Counted from the stretch's first letter, positions 1-7,298 are shown. The stretch: 64,000 nucleotides of DNA from Parabacteroides sp. (GCA_028707405.1 JAQWBH010000001.1:1-64000); one strand, 5' to 3'. Program-made: numbers and translations. Notes: a model not told the origin generated them from the letters alone.

Positions 1-150
1 TCGAGGTTTGAATGTCGCATATGGAGGGGTTTTTTCGTCGCGTTGATCAAAACCCATATCTTCCGTTTCGTCTTCCAGTAATTCAAACCGGTCGTATGCC
101 TTTGGTTCCTGATAAATAATCAGACGTTTAATGATCGTCGCAAGGTTCAT
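1..150 (-). CDS. 5' end of an unrecognised bacterial gene (runs off the window)
   Basis: A minus-strand frame starts with ATG at 150-148 after an AAGGAT-type ribosome site and stays open to the window edge, giving 50 residues beginning MNLATIIKRLIIYQEP. The acidic, then proline-containing N-terminus is soluble in character. It lies downstream of lplA on the same strand, past the lplA terminator. I do not recognise the family from this fragment. Confidence 0.5.
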   Translation of the reverse strand, partial: MNLATIIKRLIIYQEPKAYDRFELLEDETEDMGFDQRDEKTPPYATFKPR

Positions 151-298
151 ATCCTTACATCCTTTGGTTACCAGTGTCGTTGATTTATTGTGCCAAATGG
201 AGTCTGTTTTTAAACAAAAACCCGCGGCAACACACGGAAAAAGGACCCTAGTTCGAGTTGGACGGATGATCGGATAGCCCAAGTGTTAAAAAAGAAAA

Positions 299-323
299 GC
301 GGGTCAGATCCGCTCTGACCCGC
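299..323 (-). terminator. Rho-independent terminator of lplA
   Basis: A perfect 10-bp hairpin (GCGGGTCAGA, loop TCCGC, TCTGACCCGC) lies just after the lplA stop. On the minus strand it is followed by a T-rich run (TTTTCTTTTTT). This is a bacterial intrinsic terminator in form. Confidence 0.85.
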
Positions 324-335
324 TTGTTGCACCTT

Positions 336-1322
336 CTAGCAGAAAAGACATCGGAGAAACTCATCCCTCGTTATACCCAGAAAGTATTTTTCAAACTCCA
401 CTTCATCTAAGAAACCTGAGATCACACTTTCCCGATAGTGCTTGCCATTGAGCAGACTCGCGAAATAGGCCACATCTTCTTCGCCAAAAAAGTCACCAAA
501 GATGTTCATGTCTTGAATTAGCCCGTCAGTGATGTTAAATTTGAGCTCTAACTTGCCCCCGGCAAAACGTTCTTCCTTTTCTATCGCGCATTCAGGTGAG
601 GCCCCATAGTTCCAGTCCCACTGACTATAGCGTCTCTCTATGAGTTCCTGGACCAAAGACCACTCCTGATCGTCCAAGACATACTCCTGACCTGCACCAT
701 TGGGTAGTAGATACTTCAGAAGAGTCTCCTTAAACTCTGCGATCGAAATTGGGTTCTGGAGATGAGGCAGAATATTTGTCACCCGGCTCCGTACAGATTT
801 GACCCCTTTGGACTGTATCTTGTCGGCCCTTACGTTGAGGGCCGCTTGCACAACAGACAAATCAGAGTCAAACAGAATTGTTCCGTGGTGCAGCAAGCGA
901 TTTTTCGACCAATACTGGGCGTTACCAGAAAATTTCCTGCCATCGATTGTAATATCATTACGCCCTGAAAATTCTGCCTTCACTCCTAGGCTGGCCAGGG
1001 CCTGAATCACCGGTTTGGTAAAGTACTCAAAATTACTAACTACGCTCTTCTCGCTAGTGACGATGAAGGTGAAATTAAGGTTGCCAAAATCATGGTACAC
1101 GGCGCCTCCCCCTGATAATCGGCGCACCACGTGAATACCCCGTTCTTTGATAAAGGGAGCGTTTACTTCAGCTACTGTATTCTGGTTGCGGCCGATGATG
1201 ACAGCGGGCTCGTTTTGCCATAGAATCACATAGTCCTGGCTGGGATCTAAGTAATTGAGGGCGTATTCTTCGACTGCTAAGTTGATCCTAGGATCTGTAT
1301 TTTCATTAATTATTCTGATCAT
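336..1322 (-). CDS. lplA: Lipoate-protein ligase A
   Basis: 328 aa, full length for the LplA family. The enzyme uses ATP to activate lipoate and attaches it to lysines of lipoyl domains (pyruvate or 2-oxoacid dehydrogenases, GcvH) in the cytoplasm. Visible family motifs are the RRLSGGGAVYHDFGNLN block (lipoate/nucleotide-binding loop, about residues 67-83), the GRNDI and KFSGNAQ segment near 120-135 and LLHHGTILFDSDL. The C-terminal accessory domain is present. The start is supported by an AAAGAGGTG ribosome site and by a sigma-70 promoter just upstream. The sequence resembles Firmicute enzymes, and the style of the gene (promoter, terminator, GC content) differs from everything to the right of about 1,800. 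Confidence 0.93.
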   Translation of the reverse strand: MIRIINENTDPRINLAVEEYALNYLDPSQDYVILWQNEPAVIIGRNQNTVAEVNAPFIKERGIHVVRRLSGGGAVYHDFGNLNFTFIVTSEKSVVSNFEYFTKPVIQALASLGVKAEFSGRNDITIDGRKFSGNAQYWSKNRLLHHGTILFDSDLSVVQAALNVRADKIQSKGVKSVRSRVTNILPHLQNPISIAEFKETLLKYLLPNGAGQEYVLDDQEWSLVQELIERRYSQWDWNYGASPECAIEKEERFAGGKLELKFNITDGLIQDMNIFGDFFGEEDVAYFASLLNGKHYRESVISGFLDEVEFEKYFLGITRDEFLRCLFC

Positions 1323-1352
1323 AAAGACACCTCTTTTCGTTGCCTTAGGACG

Positions 1353-1381
1353 ATCTTACGTTAGTTGGCAAGAGGTGTCAA
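1353..1381 (-). promoter_or_regulatory. Bacterial sigma-70 promoter of lplA
   Basis: On the minus strand TTGACA (1381-1376) is separated by exactly 17 nt from TAAGAT (1358-1353), about 30 nt upstream of the lplA start. The -35 box lies in one arm of a 10-bp inverted repeat, AAGAGGTGTC (1370-1379) and GACACCTCTT (1326-1335), whose other arm covers the ribosome site. The repeat could act as an operator or leader structure; that part is inference. Confidence 0.8.
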
Positions 1382-1459
1382 TATTTCTTGAGGGTTGTTG
1401 TACCGCAAGCGACAACACATTACTCCCCTAGAAGAGGGTGCTAGTCCTCCTTTGCTATC

Positions 1460-1789
1460 CTATTTGAGATACTCCATGGAGACATAGTTTTCTTCCGCCT
1501 TATAGACAAAACCCAGGATGTTGTCGCCTCGGAAGGCAAAAAATTCAACACGGCCAGCTTTGAGCTCTGGTTCGGCATCAAAACTGAAATCGGCTTTTCT
1601 CAATTCTTCAATATAGTCGAGGACCACATCGCTATTCTCAACTGTGATCTCCAGAAATAAACTGCCGTCCGCCTGCAGAACATGGTCGATGTGCCCCTTA
1701 AGCTCTGGAAGTCCAGGCAACTCATGGGTGGGCCATCTTTGCCCTTGATTTGTAGCCACCTGGGGGTCGCTGGTGGTTCCACCTGCCAA
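1460..1789 (-). CDS. C-terminal part of a secreted DUF6591-like protein, 5' end missing
   Basis: About 109 aa with a WPTHELPGLPEL segment followed by a beta-rich domain ending in YVSMEYLK. This looks like small Firmicute lipoproteins of DUF6591 type, in which such a WP..LP segment follows the signal peptide. Here no signal peptide precedes it. The frame has only a weak TTG start at 1789 and, read further upstream, runs into unrelated archaeal-type DNA. The gene is therefore probably cut at the junction near 1,790-1,809. The family call is tentative; the missing N-terminus is visible. Confidence 0.5.
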   Translation of the reverse strand: MAGGTTSDPQVATNQGQRWPTHELPGLPELKGHIDHVLQADGSLFLEITVENSDVVLDYIEELRKADFSFDAEPELKAGRVEFFAFRGDNILGFVYKAEENYVSMEYLK

Positions 1790-1809
1790 TCCGTTGAGAA
1801 CTATATAGA
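1790..1809. other. Probable junction between bacterial and archaeal-type DNA
   Basis: Left of this point lie a sigma-70 promoter, a bacterial terminator and Firmicute-like genes on the minus strand. Right of it the strand, gene size, base composition and promoter type all change. The left gene lacks its 5' end here. I see no direct repeat, tRNA or integrase site at the join. Confidence 0.55.
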
Positions 1810-2126
1810 TGGATTTCTTATCGTTGGATTATACCAAAGAAGATTTTGAAACTCGAAAATGGGAAATTTTTAATTCCCTATCGACTGATGGGCTGGATTA
1901 TGTCCGTGAACACATATTTGACATCGTTGTTAACAAATTAGAAAAAGCTACCAATAAAGCTATTGAGGAACTTGAAAAAATTGAAAAAGAACAAAAAGTG
2001 AAGCACGCATTAGCTATTGAACAGTGTAAGAAAGAAGAGCATATAAAATGTAACTATAGGATTGCAGGGGTTCTTGTAGTGGTTGTTGCATCGGTTATTG
2101 CCTGTATAGGATTTGTAAGTTTTTGA
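1809..2126 (+). CDS. Small protein with a C-terminal membrane anchor
   Basis: 105 aa. Residues 1-50 are soluble. Residues about 48-80 are Lys/Glu-rich and likely a coiled coil (KAIEELEKIEKEQKVKHAL). One hydrophobic helix (GVLVVVVASVIACIGFV) ends the protein. No family recognised. It is the first gene after the junction, so any promoter it had is missing or replaced. It is followed 27 nt later by another unknown gene on the same strand, then a terminator hairpin. Confidence 0.55.
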   Translation: MDFLSLDYTKEDFETRKWEIFNSLSTDGLDYVREHIFDIVVNKLEKATNKAIEELEKIEKEQKVKHALAIEQCKKEEHIKCNYRIAGVLVVVVASVIACIGFVSF

Positions 2127-2153
2127 TTAACCAAGTATCTAGGGATTGAAATC

Positions 2154-2423
2154 ATGGAGAATATTATCAAACCTGCCAGTGGAGATCTATTACTATTCCA
2201 TAAGTGGAATGAAACCGGCTACCAGAAAACGAGCCTTGAACTATCACAGGGCGGAGACATCCAACTAACAGAAGCGAGAGAATGCACATCGTTTGTGTCG
2301 TTGGATGAGGGGAATCCCGTTCAGATCACACGGTATTTAGTGTCTATGCTGGATCTGATTGGGTTCATTAAAATGACCGGAATTCTAAGTATTGAAACTG
2401 TGATTAAGTATGAACCATTATGA
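2154..2423 (+). CDS. Hypothetical protein, 89 aa
   Basis: Soluble, beta-rich 89-residue protein, MENIIKPASGDLLLF at the start. A ribosome site (AGGGATTG region) is weak. It is co-directional with the membrane-anchored gene before it and is closed off by a strong hairpin at 2433-2466, suggesting a two-gene transcript. No family recognised. Confidence 0.55.
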   Translation: MENIIKPASGDLLLFHKWNETGYQKTSLELSQGGDIQLTEARECTSFVSLDEGNPVQITRYLVSMLDLIGFIKMTGILSIETVIKYEPL

Positions 2424-2432
2424 AGGAATGAG

Positions 2433-2466
2433 GCAGTCTCTCCAAGACCCCCCGAGAAGAGACTGC
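2433..2466 (+). terminator. Hairpin terminator after the first two genes
   Basis: Perfect 9-bp inverted repeat GCAGTCTCT / AGAGACTGC with a 16-nt loop, directly after the 2423 stop. The T-run after it is poor, so it may be a transcript-end hairpin rather than a classical terminator. Bases 2467-2704 carry no gene and include an AT-rich promoter-like stretch (TATAGTACTTTAGTGTATATAC) near 2660-2685. Confidence 0.5.
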
Positions 2467-2704
2467 TGGTTCATTGTCAATTCATAATTACTTTGTAACT
2501 ATTTAAAGGGGTACGAAGAATAGATCTTGTATTTATTTTATTACTTTTTTTAGATTTACTTTTCCAATCCGAAGTCTGGACCTTAATACGCCTGACTCCG
2601 CAACAATATTTTTTAAGCGCATTTCCCTGTTTAGCAATTAAGTACTTATACGATTAAGTACTATAGTACTTTAGTGTATATACACATAACCGAGGAAACA
2701 AACT

Positions 2705-2950
2705 ATGTGGATGTCAGATAAGCAGAAAGAAACACTTGAAACGATTAAGAAACTCAATGATATTCCAAATGATGACGGATCTCATATAGATGGATATAAA
2801 AGACTGTTCACACAGGCTGAACTTCCGGGGGTCACTCTCCACACGCTCAATGCTTTAGAAGAGAAAGGATTTCTGGTTGAAGACGAACCGTTTGGGTTAA
2901 AGGGGGCGATGTATTGGAAGTGGACCGGAAAGGAGATTGAAAATAAATGA
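2705..2950 (+). CDS. Small winged-helix-like protein
   Basis: 81 aa, basic-acidic mix with a pattern typical of a short winged helix: YKRLFTQAELPGV, then TLHTLNALEEKGFLVED and a beta wing ending in YWKWTG. A GAGGAAAC ribosome site precedes it; Met at 2711 is an alternative start. It overlaps the next gene by 4 nt (ATGA), so it heads a run of tightly packed small genes. A DNA-binding role is inferred only from the predicted fold. Confidence 0.6.
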   Translation: MWMSDKQKETLETIKKLNDIPNDDGSHIDGYKRLFTQAELPGVTLHTLNALEEKGFLVEDEPFGLKGAMYWKWTGKEIENK

Positions 2951-3123
2951 AACTTGAAATTAACCCTTGGCTATCTCATACAATAACCGTTTTAGCCATC
3001 GTCCTGCTTGTTGGATTTGCTGTTTATATTACAAAATCCATTTGGTGTTTGTTAGGACTTGTATTCATACCAGGTTTGAAAATCCATGAGAAGGACCCAC
3101 CGGAAAATGACGAGGGAAAATAA
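2947..3123 (+). CDS. Single-pass membrane protein, 58 aa
   Basis: Short protein with a strongly hydrophobic centre (ITVLAIVLLVGFAVYITK, then WCLLGLVFIP), likely one or two membrane helices, and a charged tail. Its start overlaps the previous stop (ATGA) and its stop overlaps the next start (TAATG). The 3' end, about 3,080-3,112, is nearly repeated at 18,720-18,755. Confidence 0.6.
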   Translation: MKLEINPWLSHTITVLAIVLLVGFAVYITKSIWCLLGLVFIPGLKIHEKDPPENDEGK

Positions 3124-3320
3124 TGTTTGAAAATAAAACATTTTCAGAAATGGAAAACACCCAAAAAACCTACACCTTGAAACTCTCCGAACTCCAGTTA
3201 TACTTTCTATACAACGCAATTGATTTTACAAGAGCTAACTCAATAATATCAAAACCTTATGAGGAGTTAATTAGTTACGTAGAAACGGTTTTTAAAGAAC
3301 AGGATGGAGAGAATAAATGA
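3123..3320 (+). CDS. Hypothetical protein, 65 aa
   Basis: Soluble 65-residue protein, probably helical (LKLSELQLYFLYNAIDF). Coupled to both neighbours by overlapping stop/start codons (TAATG before, ATGA after), with a GAGGG ribosome site upstream. No family recognised. Confidence 0.6.
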   Translation: MFENKTFSEMENTQKTYTLKLSELQLYFLYNAIDFTRANSIISKPYEELISYVETVFKEQDGENK

Positions 3321-3529
3321 AGTATCAACGGATAACAAAGGGACCCAACGTAACAATAAAGGTATTTTCCAATGAAAAATATATAAGATCCGTGCGGAGA
3401 TGTTTAAGACCCGGTGGGTCTGATAGAAGATGGTATGTTCTGTATAAGCACAAGCTTATAGAGGTATTCGGGGATTCAATGGATAACCTACCAGATTATA
3501 CAACGGTTCGATACATAGTGGTGGAATAA
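3317..3529 (+). CDS. Hypothetical basic protein, 70 aa
   Basis: 70 aa, rich in Arg/Lys and Tyr with alternating beta-type hydrophobics. GGAGAG lies upstream of the start, which overlaps the previous stop. The 44-nt stretch after it holds only a doubtful 21-aa hydrophobic frame at 3534. No family recognised. Confidence 0.55.
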   Translation: MKYQRITKGPNVTIKVFSNEKYIRSVRRCLRPGGSDRRWYVLYKHKLIEVFGDSMDNLPDYTTVRYIVVE

Positions 3530-3624
3530 ATAAATGATGATAAAGATGATTATAATATCAACTATGTGTTTCCATGTACATTTTGTATTGCGAGTGTAGA
3601 CTAAACGAGTTAAAAGAGGGGAAT

Positions 3625-3780
3625 ATGACATTAGTGCCGATTAAATGCCCATACTGTGAGAAGGATGTTTCAATAATTATCGAAGTTGGCGAAACTAAAC
3701 AGTATATTTGTTTTCAATGTTCTAATAAATTTACTGTACAATCAAATATTCAAATTTTGAAAAGTGAGGAGCTGAAATGA
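3625..3780 (+). CDS. Zinc-ribbon microprotein, 51 aa
   Basis: MTLVPIKCPYCEKDV then YICFQCSNKF: two CxxC knuckles 20 residues apart, the pattern of a zinc ribbon. The start at 3625 is preferred over an upstream Met at 3574 because GAGGGG sits 3-8 nt before it. The stop overlaps the next start (ATGA). Likely an accessory nucleic-acid or protein-binding factor; the function is unknown. Confidence 0.65.
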   Translation: MTLVPIKCPYCEKDVSIIIEVGETKQYICFQCSNKFTVQSNIQILKSEELK

Positions 3781-4211
3781 TAACGAATCCTGAGTATATA
3801 AAAATGGTTTTAGGTTTGCCTGATGAATTCTTTGCAGGGTGGGAATGGCAAGAAGGAGATCATGCAATATCACTCCGAGACAATAAGAGTGAGGCAATAA
3901 TTACAGAATTTGATGTATGGCACGATCCGAAAATTATTCATGTTAAATTTGTAGGTGAGATTGGATTCACATATTTATTCAGTCTTGATAATTTAAGACC
4001 AGTTCCAAGTCAAGAACAACTTCAAGAACTTATAATTAAAAGTCAAAATTGCAAACCTTCAGATGTATTTAATTTATTTCAAACTTGGTATTATATTTAT
4101 TCTCATCAAAAGGATAACACGGTGTTTAATTCCTTTAAAGAAGCATGGCTACATTGTTATATGTGGCTGGATAAGAAAGAATGGAATGGTGAATCATGGG
4201 TAAAGATATGA
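3777..4211 (+). CDS. Hypothetical protein, 144 aa
   Basis: Soluble, Trp-rich (GWEWQEGDHAIS, MWLDKKEWNGESW), mixed alpha/beta. The W/K-rich C-terminus is common in small phage proteins of unknown role. GAGGAG precedes the start. It overlaps the following gene by 16 nt, supporting translational coupling. No family recognised. Confidence 0.6.
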   Translation: MITNPEYIKMVLGLPDEFFAGWEWQEGDHAISLRDNKSEAIITEFDVWHDPKIIHVKFVGEIGFTYLFSLDNLRPVPSQEQLQELIIKSQNCKPSDVFNLFQTWYYIYSHQKDNTVFNSFKEAWLHCYMWLDKKEWNGESWVKI

Positions 4212-4459
4212 TCCCCTTTACAATTCAGCCTTCTGAAAAATACCCACGTTCTAAGCTTCAAATACAAACATGGATCGCGGAAAAGAATGAATTTGCAAAT
4301 CGGAGGAGATCTATAATCCAGATTAAGAAGGAAACTGAGAAAGCATATCTTATAGAGTTTGTGAGTGGCGTTCCTGAACAGTACTGGATTCCTAAGTCAG
4401 TTTGTAAGGTTGTTATGAGGATGGAAAAGGGAGTGAGGGAGTTTTTTAAATCCCCGTGA
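4196..4459 (+). CDS. Hypothetical protein, 87 aa
   Basis: 87 aa, basic. The middle reads IIQIKKETEKAYLIEF..PEQYWIPKSVC, a pattern seen in small phage proteins where a bound polymer or peptide is met by a beta-barrel; I cannot name the family. It overlaps the preceding gene by 16 nt. Its 3' end overlaps the acceptor end of the antisense tRNA-like element. Confidence 0.55.
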   Translation: MGKDMIPFTIQPSEKYPRSKLQIQTWIAEKNEFANRRRSIIQIKKETEKAYLIEFVSGVPEQYWIPKSVCKVVMRMEKGVREFFKSP

Positions 4460-4566
4460 GTGGAATCGAACCACCGTTACGCGCGCTCAACAGAACCAAC
4501 ACACGCTTCTATACTTGTGAAATAACACGTCTGTTATCTACGTAATATAAGCGAGTCTGTCACGGG
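4452..4566 (-). ncRNA. tRNA-like element or degenerate tRNA
   Basis: On the minus strand, CCCGTGA pairs with TCACGGG at the two ends. The 3' part contains a T-arm (GGTGG, TTCGATT, CCACT). Between them are about 75 nt, against about 35-50 expected. There is no D-loop GG and no clear anticodon arm, although the hairpins ATAACA/TGTTAT and GCGTGT/GCGCGC are present. It may be a decayed tRNA, an intron-containing tRNA or a captured tRNA 3' end that serves as an attachment site for the recombinase at 6104. The anticodon cannot be assigned. Confidence 0.4.
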
Positions 4567-4634
4567 TAATAGATTATTAGTATTAAAGTATATAAATGGA
4601 TGGACTGAAAACTTGAATGGAAATGGTGAATTAA

Positions 4635-5264
4635 ATGGATTTCAGCAAAGCTTTAGAAGCTATGAACGAAGGGAAAGGGGTAAGACGCAAGGGTAAGACC
4701 CCAATTTCTATAGAATCTGGAGTAATGTATACCCACTATAATAAAACCCTGGACTATGAAAGAGACATAACGTATCTTATGAAGGTCGAAGATATACTAG
4801 CTAAAGATTGGGACATTGTGGATGACAACCCAGCATTAGAAGATGCAATATTACTCGCAGTAAATGCACACAACGGACAAAAAGACAAACTCGGAAAAGA
4901 ATATATTCTGCATCCATTATGGGTTATGAATCATATAGAGGGTCATAATTTAAAGATTATTGCTGTGCTTCATGATGTCGTAGAGGATACTAACATAACT
5001 TTGAGTACTCTTTCTGAGTTAGGATATCCCGCTGAAATTGTTGAAGCAATTGATGCTATAACAAAACGTCCAGGGGAAGACCGTCATGCATATTTAGATA
5101 GGGTAATGAGTAATCCATTGGCTTTGCAGGTTAAGAAAGTTGATACTCTGCATAATACATCGGATGAACGAATGAAATGTTTACCGGATGATGAGAGGAA
5201 ACGATTATCTGAAAAGTATGAAAATGATGCTAAGTATATAAGGAGTAAAGGAGCGTATAAATAA
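4635..5264 (+). CDS. DUF2829-like / HD phosphohydrolase (MESH1/SpoT-like) fusion
   Basis: 209 aa in two parts. Residues 1-65 follow the DUF2829/Tad2-like pattern (MDFSKALEAMNEGKGVRRK at the start, ILAKDWDIVDD at the end). Residues 68-205 form an HD domain of the MESH1/SpoT type: AHNGQKDKLGKEYILHP, AVLHDVVEDTN, AITKRPGEDR and KKVDTLHN supply the His, His-Asp and Asp metal ligands. The known family hydrolyses (p)ppGpp or related 3'-phosphorylated nucleotides in the cytoplasm. Inference: removal of an alarmone or immune nucleotide signal, with the N-terminal part perhaps binding a nucleotide ligand. The next gene starts at the following base. Confidence 0.72.
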   Translation: MDFSKALEAMNEGKGVRRKGKTPISIESGVMYTHYNKTLDYERDITYLMKVEDILAKDWDIVDDNPALEDAILLAVNAHNGQKDKLGKEYILHPLWVMNHIEGHNLKIIAVLHDVVEDTNITLSTLSELGYPAEIVEAIDAITKRPGEDRHAYLDRVMSNPLALQVKKVDTLHNTSDERMKCLPDDERKRLSEKYENDAKYIRSKGAYK

Positions 5265-5447
5265 ATGTCAAACGTAACTGGATGTCAGATTGGATATCGA
5301 ACAAAAATCAACAAATGTAATGATTGTCAACGTGCTCCCTATGCAAGTGAGAAATGTAAGGAATTGATATGTACTAAAGTTGGAGAAAACTGTTATATTT
5401 CTAAACCATTTCTCGCATTGATGTTAGATTCTCCTATTATAAATTGA
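5265..5447 (+). CDS. Cysteine-rich small protein, 60 aa
   Basis: 60 aa with eight Cys-type positions, including KCNDCQRAPYASEKCKELIC, suggesting zinc or disulfide stabilisation. It starts one base after the HD-domain gene stop and so is probably co-translated with it. No family recognised. Confidence 0.55.
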   Translation: MSNVTGCQIGYRTKINKCNDCQRAPYASEKCKELICTKVGENCYISKPFLALMLDSPIIN

Positions 5448-5759
5448 ATATTATTAATTTATTATTTTCAGTGCGTTTTTATAATTTTATTTACTTCAAT
5501 TTCTATTTCTATTAAAATCGTTAATAATACCAATCGATAAATATAACAACATTATATTAAAATGATGTTATATTATAGTATTATTATATTGTTTACTTTT
5601 AATTAAAGGTGTTTATATATATCGTTATTGAACAACAACGTTTTTAATATTCCCACCCAATTATATAATAGGACAATAAATAATACACTTTTAATTTAAA
5701 TAGCATATATCTTATGTATATTATATAATAGAATCGATAAATAACGACGCTTTTTTTAG

Positions 5760-5789
5760 TTTGTCCTACTCCCCTAAGTAAAGGACAAA
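5760..5789. promoter_or_regulatory. Dyad operator 1 (TTTGTCCT / AGGACAAA)
   Basis: Two 8-nt arms in perfect inverted order, TTTGTCCT (5760-5767) and AGGACAAA (5782-5789), spaced by 14 nt. The core matches a second dyad about 100 bp downstream and a single half-site at 5669. Typical of a dimeric repressor site; the protein is unknown. Confidence 0.5.
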
Positions 5790-5863
5790 ATGTAATTTCG
5801 AAATCATAATTTTTATCATTATATATATACTGAAAGTCAAAACGAAAGTTATTTAATACATGG

Positions 5864-5890
5864 TGTCCTATATGTTTGTGAAATAGGACA
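5864..5890. promoter_or_regulatory. Dyad operator 2 (TGTCCTAT / ATAGGACA)
   Basis: Perfect inverted arms TGTCCTAT (5864-5871) and ATAGGACA (5883-5890) with an 11-nt spacer, ending 20 nt before the start at 5911. Binding here would cover the promoter or start region of the 5911 gene. Confidence 0.55.
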
Positions 5891-5910
5891 TTAATTAATT
5901 TGGTGATATC

Positions 5911-6099
5911 ATGAGTAAACCTAAGCAAATTTGTGGAAACTGTTGTAATTATCAAATATTGCATCATGAAGAAGGATGTATCATTACAAGGGGGTATACA
6001 AAATCAACTGATAAATGCAAATGTGAATCATTTAAAAGTAAATCGCAGTTTGAAAGAGAAGACGAGGAAGCATATAGAGAACATATGGAAAGAGACTAA
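5911..6099 (+). CDS. Cysteine-cluster protein, 62 aa
   Basis: 62 aa. Cys residues cluster as ICGNCCNYQ, EGCIITR and DKCKCESF, a likely zinc site; the tail is acidic. The same layout (C..C(C), then GC, then C-terminal C) appears in the 48-aa gene at 9636. It directly follows operator 2, and its stop precedes the recombinase start by 4 nt. Confidence 0.6.
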   Translation: MSKPKQICGNCCNYQILHHEEGCIITRGYTKSTDKCKCESFKSKSQFEREDEEAYREHMERD

Positions 6100-6103
6100 G
6101 CCC

Positions 6104-6679
6104 ATGCTCCCGAAACGAACACGATACACGACCGGAGAAAAGGCACTCTCAATAGATGAATGGGGACTCTTACAGCCATGTATAGATAACCTAGAAGATG
6201 AAGTAATGCTTAAACTTGCGGTCTCTACAGGAATACGGAGGGAAGATATAGGTTATAGTCCAAAACATAATTCTGGAATTCGAATCTCAGACATTGAAGA
6301 GTTATCCGATGGTACAGGCAGACTGAAATTTTTAGAACATAAAAAAAATCGAATTCACGAAGTCCCGATTTCCAAAGAAATGATGCGTCTTATCAAACTC
6401 CTTATAAATTCAAGAGACCGGAAACAATCATTCCTCATTACTTACTCAGGCCGTACATGCCATCGGAGGCTCCAAGAGTATTGTGATAAGGCAGGAATAC
6501 CTAGAAGACCTTTCCATGCTCTTAGAGCGACCTGTATTAAGCTGTGTCAGAAGAATGGATGGCGGGTTGAAGAAGTTGCCAAACTTACAGGGGATACTAT
6601 AGCTGTGATTCAAGAGCATTATAGCACTCCCTCGGATAGTGAGATGCAGGATGCTATTAGAAAGAAGGCGATTATTTGA
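6104..6679 (+). CDS. Tyrosine recombinase (integrase) catalytic domain
   Basis: 191 aa from ATG 6104. Catalytic-domain signatures are VSTGIRREDI (first Arg), the beta-hairpin Lys region HKKNRIHEVP, FHALRATC (His-x-x-Arg), the LTGDTIAVIQEHYS block and Tyr in EHYS. The N-terminal arm- and core-binding domains of phage integrases are absent, as in short archaeal XerA-like or SSV-type enzymes. The longer frame from 5933 overlaps the previous gene and is less likely. Roles could be integration, genome dimer resolution or promoter inversion. It lies 1.5 kb from the tRNA-like element at 4452, a possible target. Confidence 0.75.
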   Translation: MLPKRTRYTTGEKALSIDEWGLLQPCIDNLEDEVMLKLAVSTGIRREDIGYSPKHNSGIRISDIEELSDGTGRLKFLEHKKNRIHEVPISKEMMRLIKLLINSRDRKQSFLITYSGRTCHRRLQEYCDKAGIPRRPFHALRATCIKLCQKNGWRVEEVAKLTGDTIAVIQEHYSTPSDSEMQDAIRKKAII

Positions 6680-6734
6680 ATGCGATTGGCGGGGAGACGA
6701 AGAAAGGATTGGACGGAAACCGGAAGTGTAAAAA

Positions 6735-7298
6735 ATGAATTCACTTAAAACCCGCTTAGAAAATAATATTTATTTCATTCAAAATAATTATCCGAGTACT
6801 CCGATTGAAAGAATAAGATACGTCAAAATCGTTAAAGAATGCTACATTCTAATAAATAAGCTAGTGGATTCAGATTTTGATTATATACAACCTAAAATTA
6901 AACAATGCCTGGGAAAATGCCAACAATTTTTAGGTGGTAAAGAAATAGGCAAATCGCTTAATACATCTCAGTGTCGGAAGATAAAAGACAAGTTTTCTAA
7001 TAAATGTGCGATATGCGGGTTTAATGTAAATAGTATTTTAGAAGTTCATCATGTAATACCTAAAAGCTTGTGTGGGAAAAATGATGAAAATAACTTGATC
7101 GCGCTGTGCCCTACATGCCATGTGATTTTTCACGACATTGAACAAAAAGGTAAGATCACCGATGATATCGAAGACTATCTTATAGTTAATGGAATTTTGG
7201 AAAGCACAACTGAATATACAAAACATCTGATTATAGAAAAGCAATCATACCAAGCATCGTTTAATGACATTGGATGTATGATAGAATGCAGAATTTAA
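6735..7298 (+). CDS. HNH endonuclease
   Basis: 187 aa. The C-terminal half holds CAICGFNVNSILEVHHVIPK, then ENNLIALCPTCHVIFHD: CxxC/CxxC zinc sites and the HH..N..H catalytic core of the HNH (McrA-like) family. The N-terminal 85 residues are helical and unknown. In this setting it could be a free-standing homing or virus-competition nuclease. It overlaps a short frame at 7286. Confidence 0.8.
   Translation: MNSLKTRLENNIYFIQNNYPSTPIERIRYVKIVKECYILINKLVDSDFDYIQPKIKQCLGKCQQFLGGKEIGKSLNTSQCRKIKDKFSNKCAICGFNVNSILEVHHVIPKSLCGKNDENNLIALCPTCHVIFHDIEQKGKITDDIEDYLIVNGILESTTEYTKHLIIEKQSYQASFNDIGCMIECRI

Larger units (their letters stand above)
5448..5910. other. AT-rich regulatory intergenic region
   Basis: No convincing gene. 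It holds a half-site and two dyads of TGTCCT/AGGACA (half-site 5669-5675; dyads listed separately). AATCGATAAATA occurs twice (near 5531 and 5731), with several TATA-like runs. It lies upstream of a Cys-rich protein and the recombinase, so it probably controls them. Confidence 0.5.

Noticed and set aside
4452..4566. Possible tRNA-Pyl or suppressor tRNA
   Set aside because: No anticodon arm with CUA and no D-loop can be drawn; the element is too long for tRNA-Pyl.
5644..5967. 107-aa minus-strand frame across the operator region
   Set aside because: Composition is dominated by Tyr, Ile, Leu, Phe from AT-rich DNA; no ribosome site; it covers the operators and the start of the 5911 gene.
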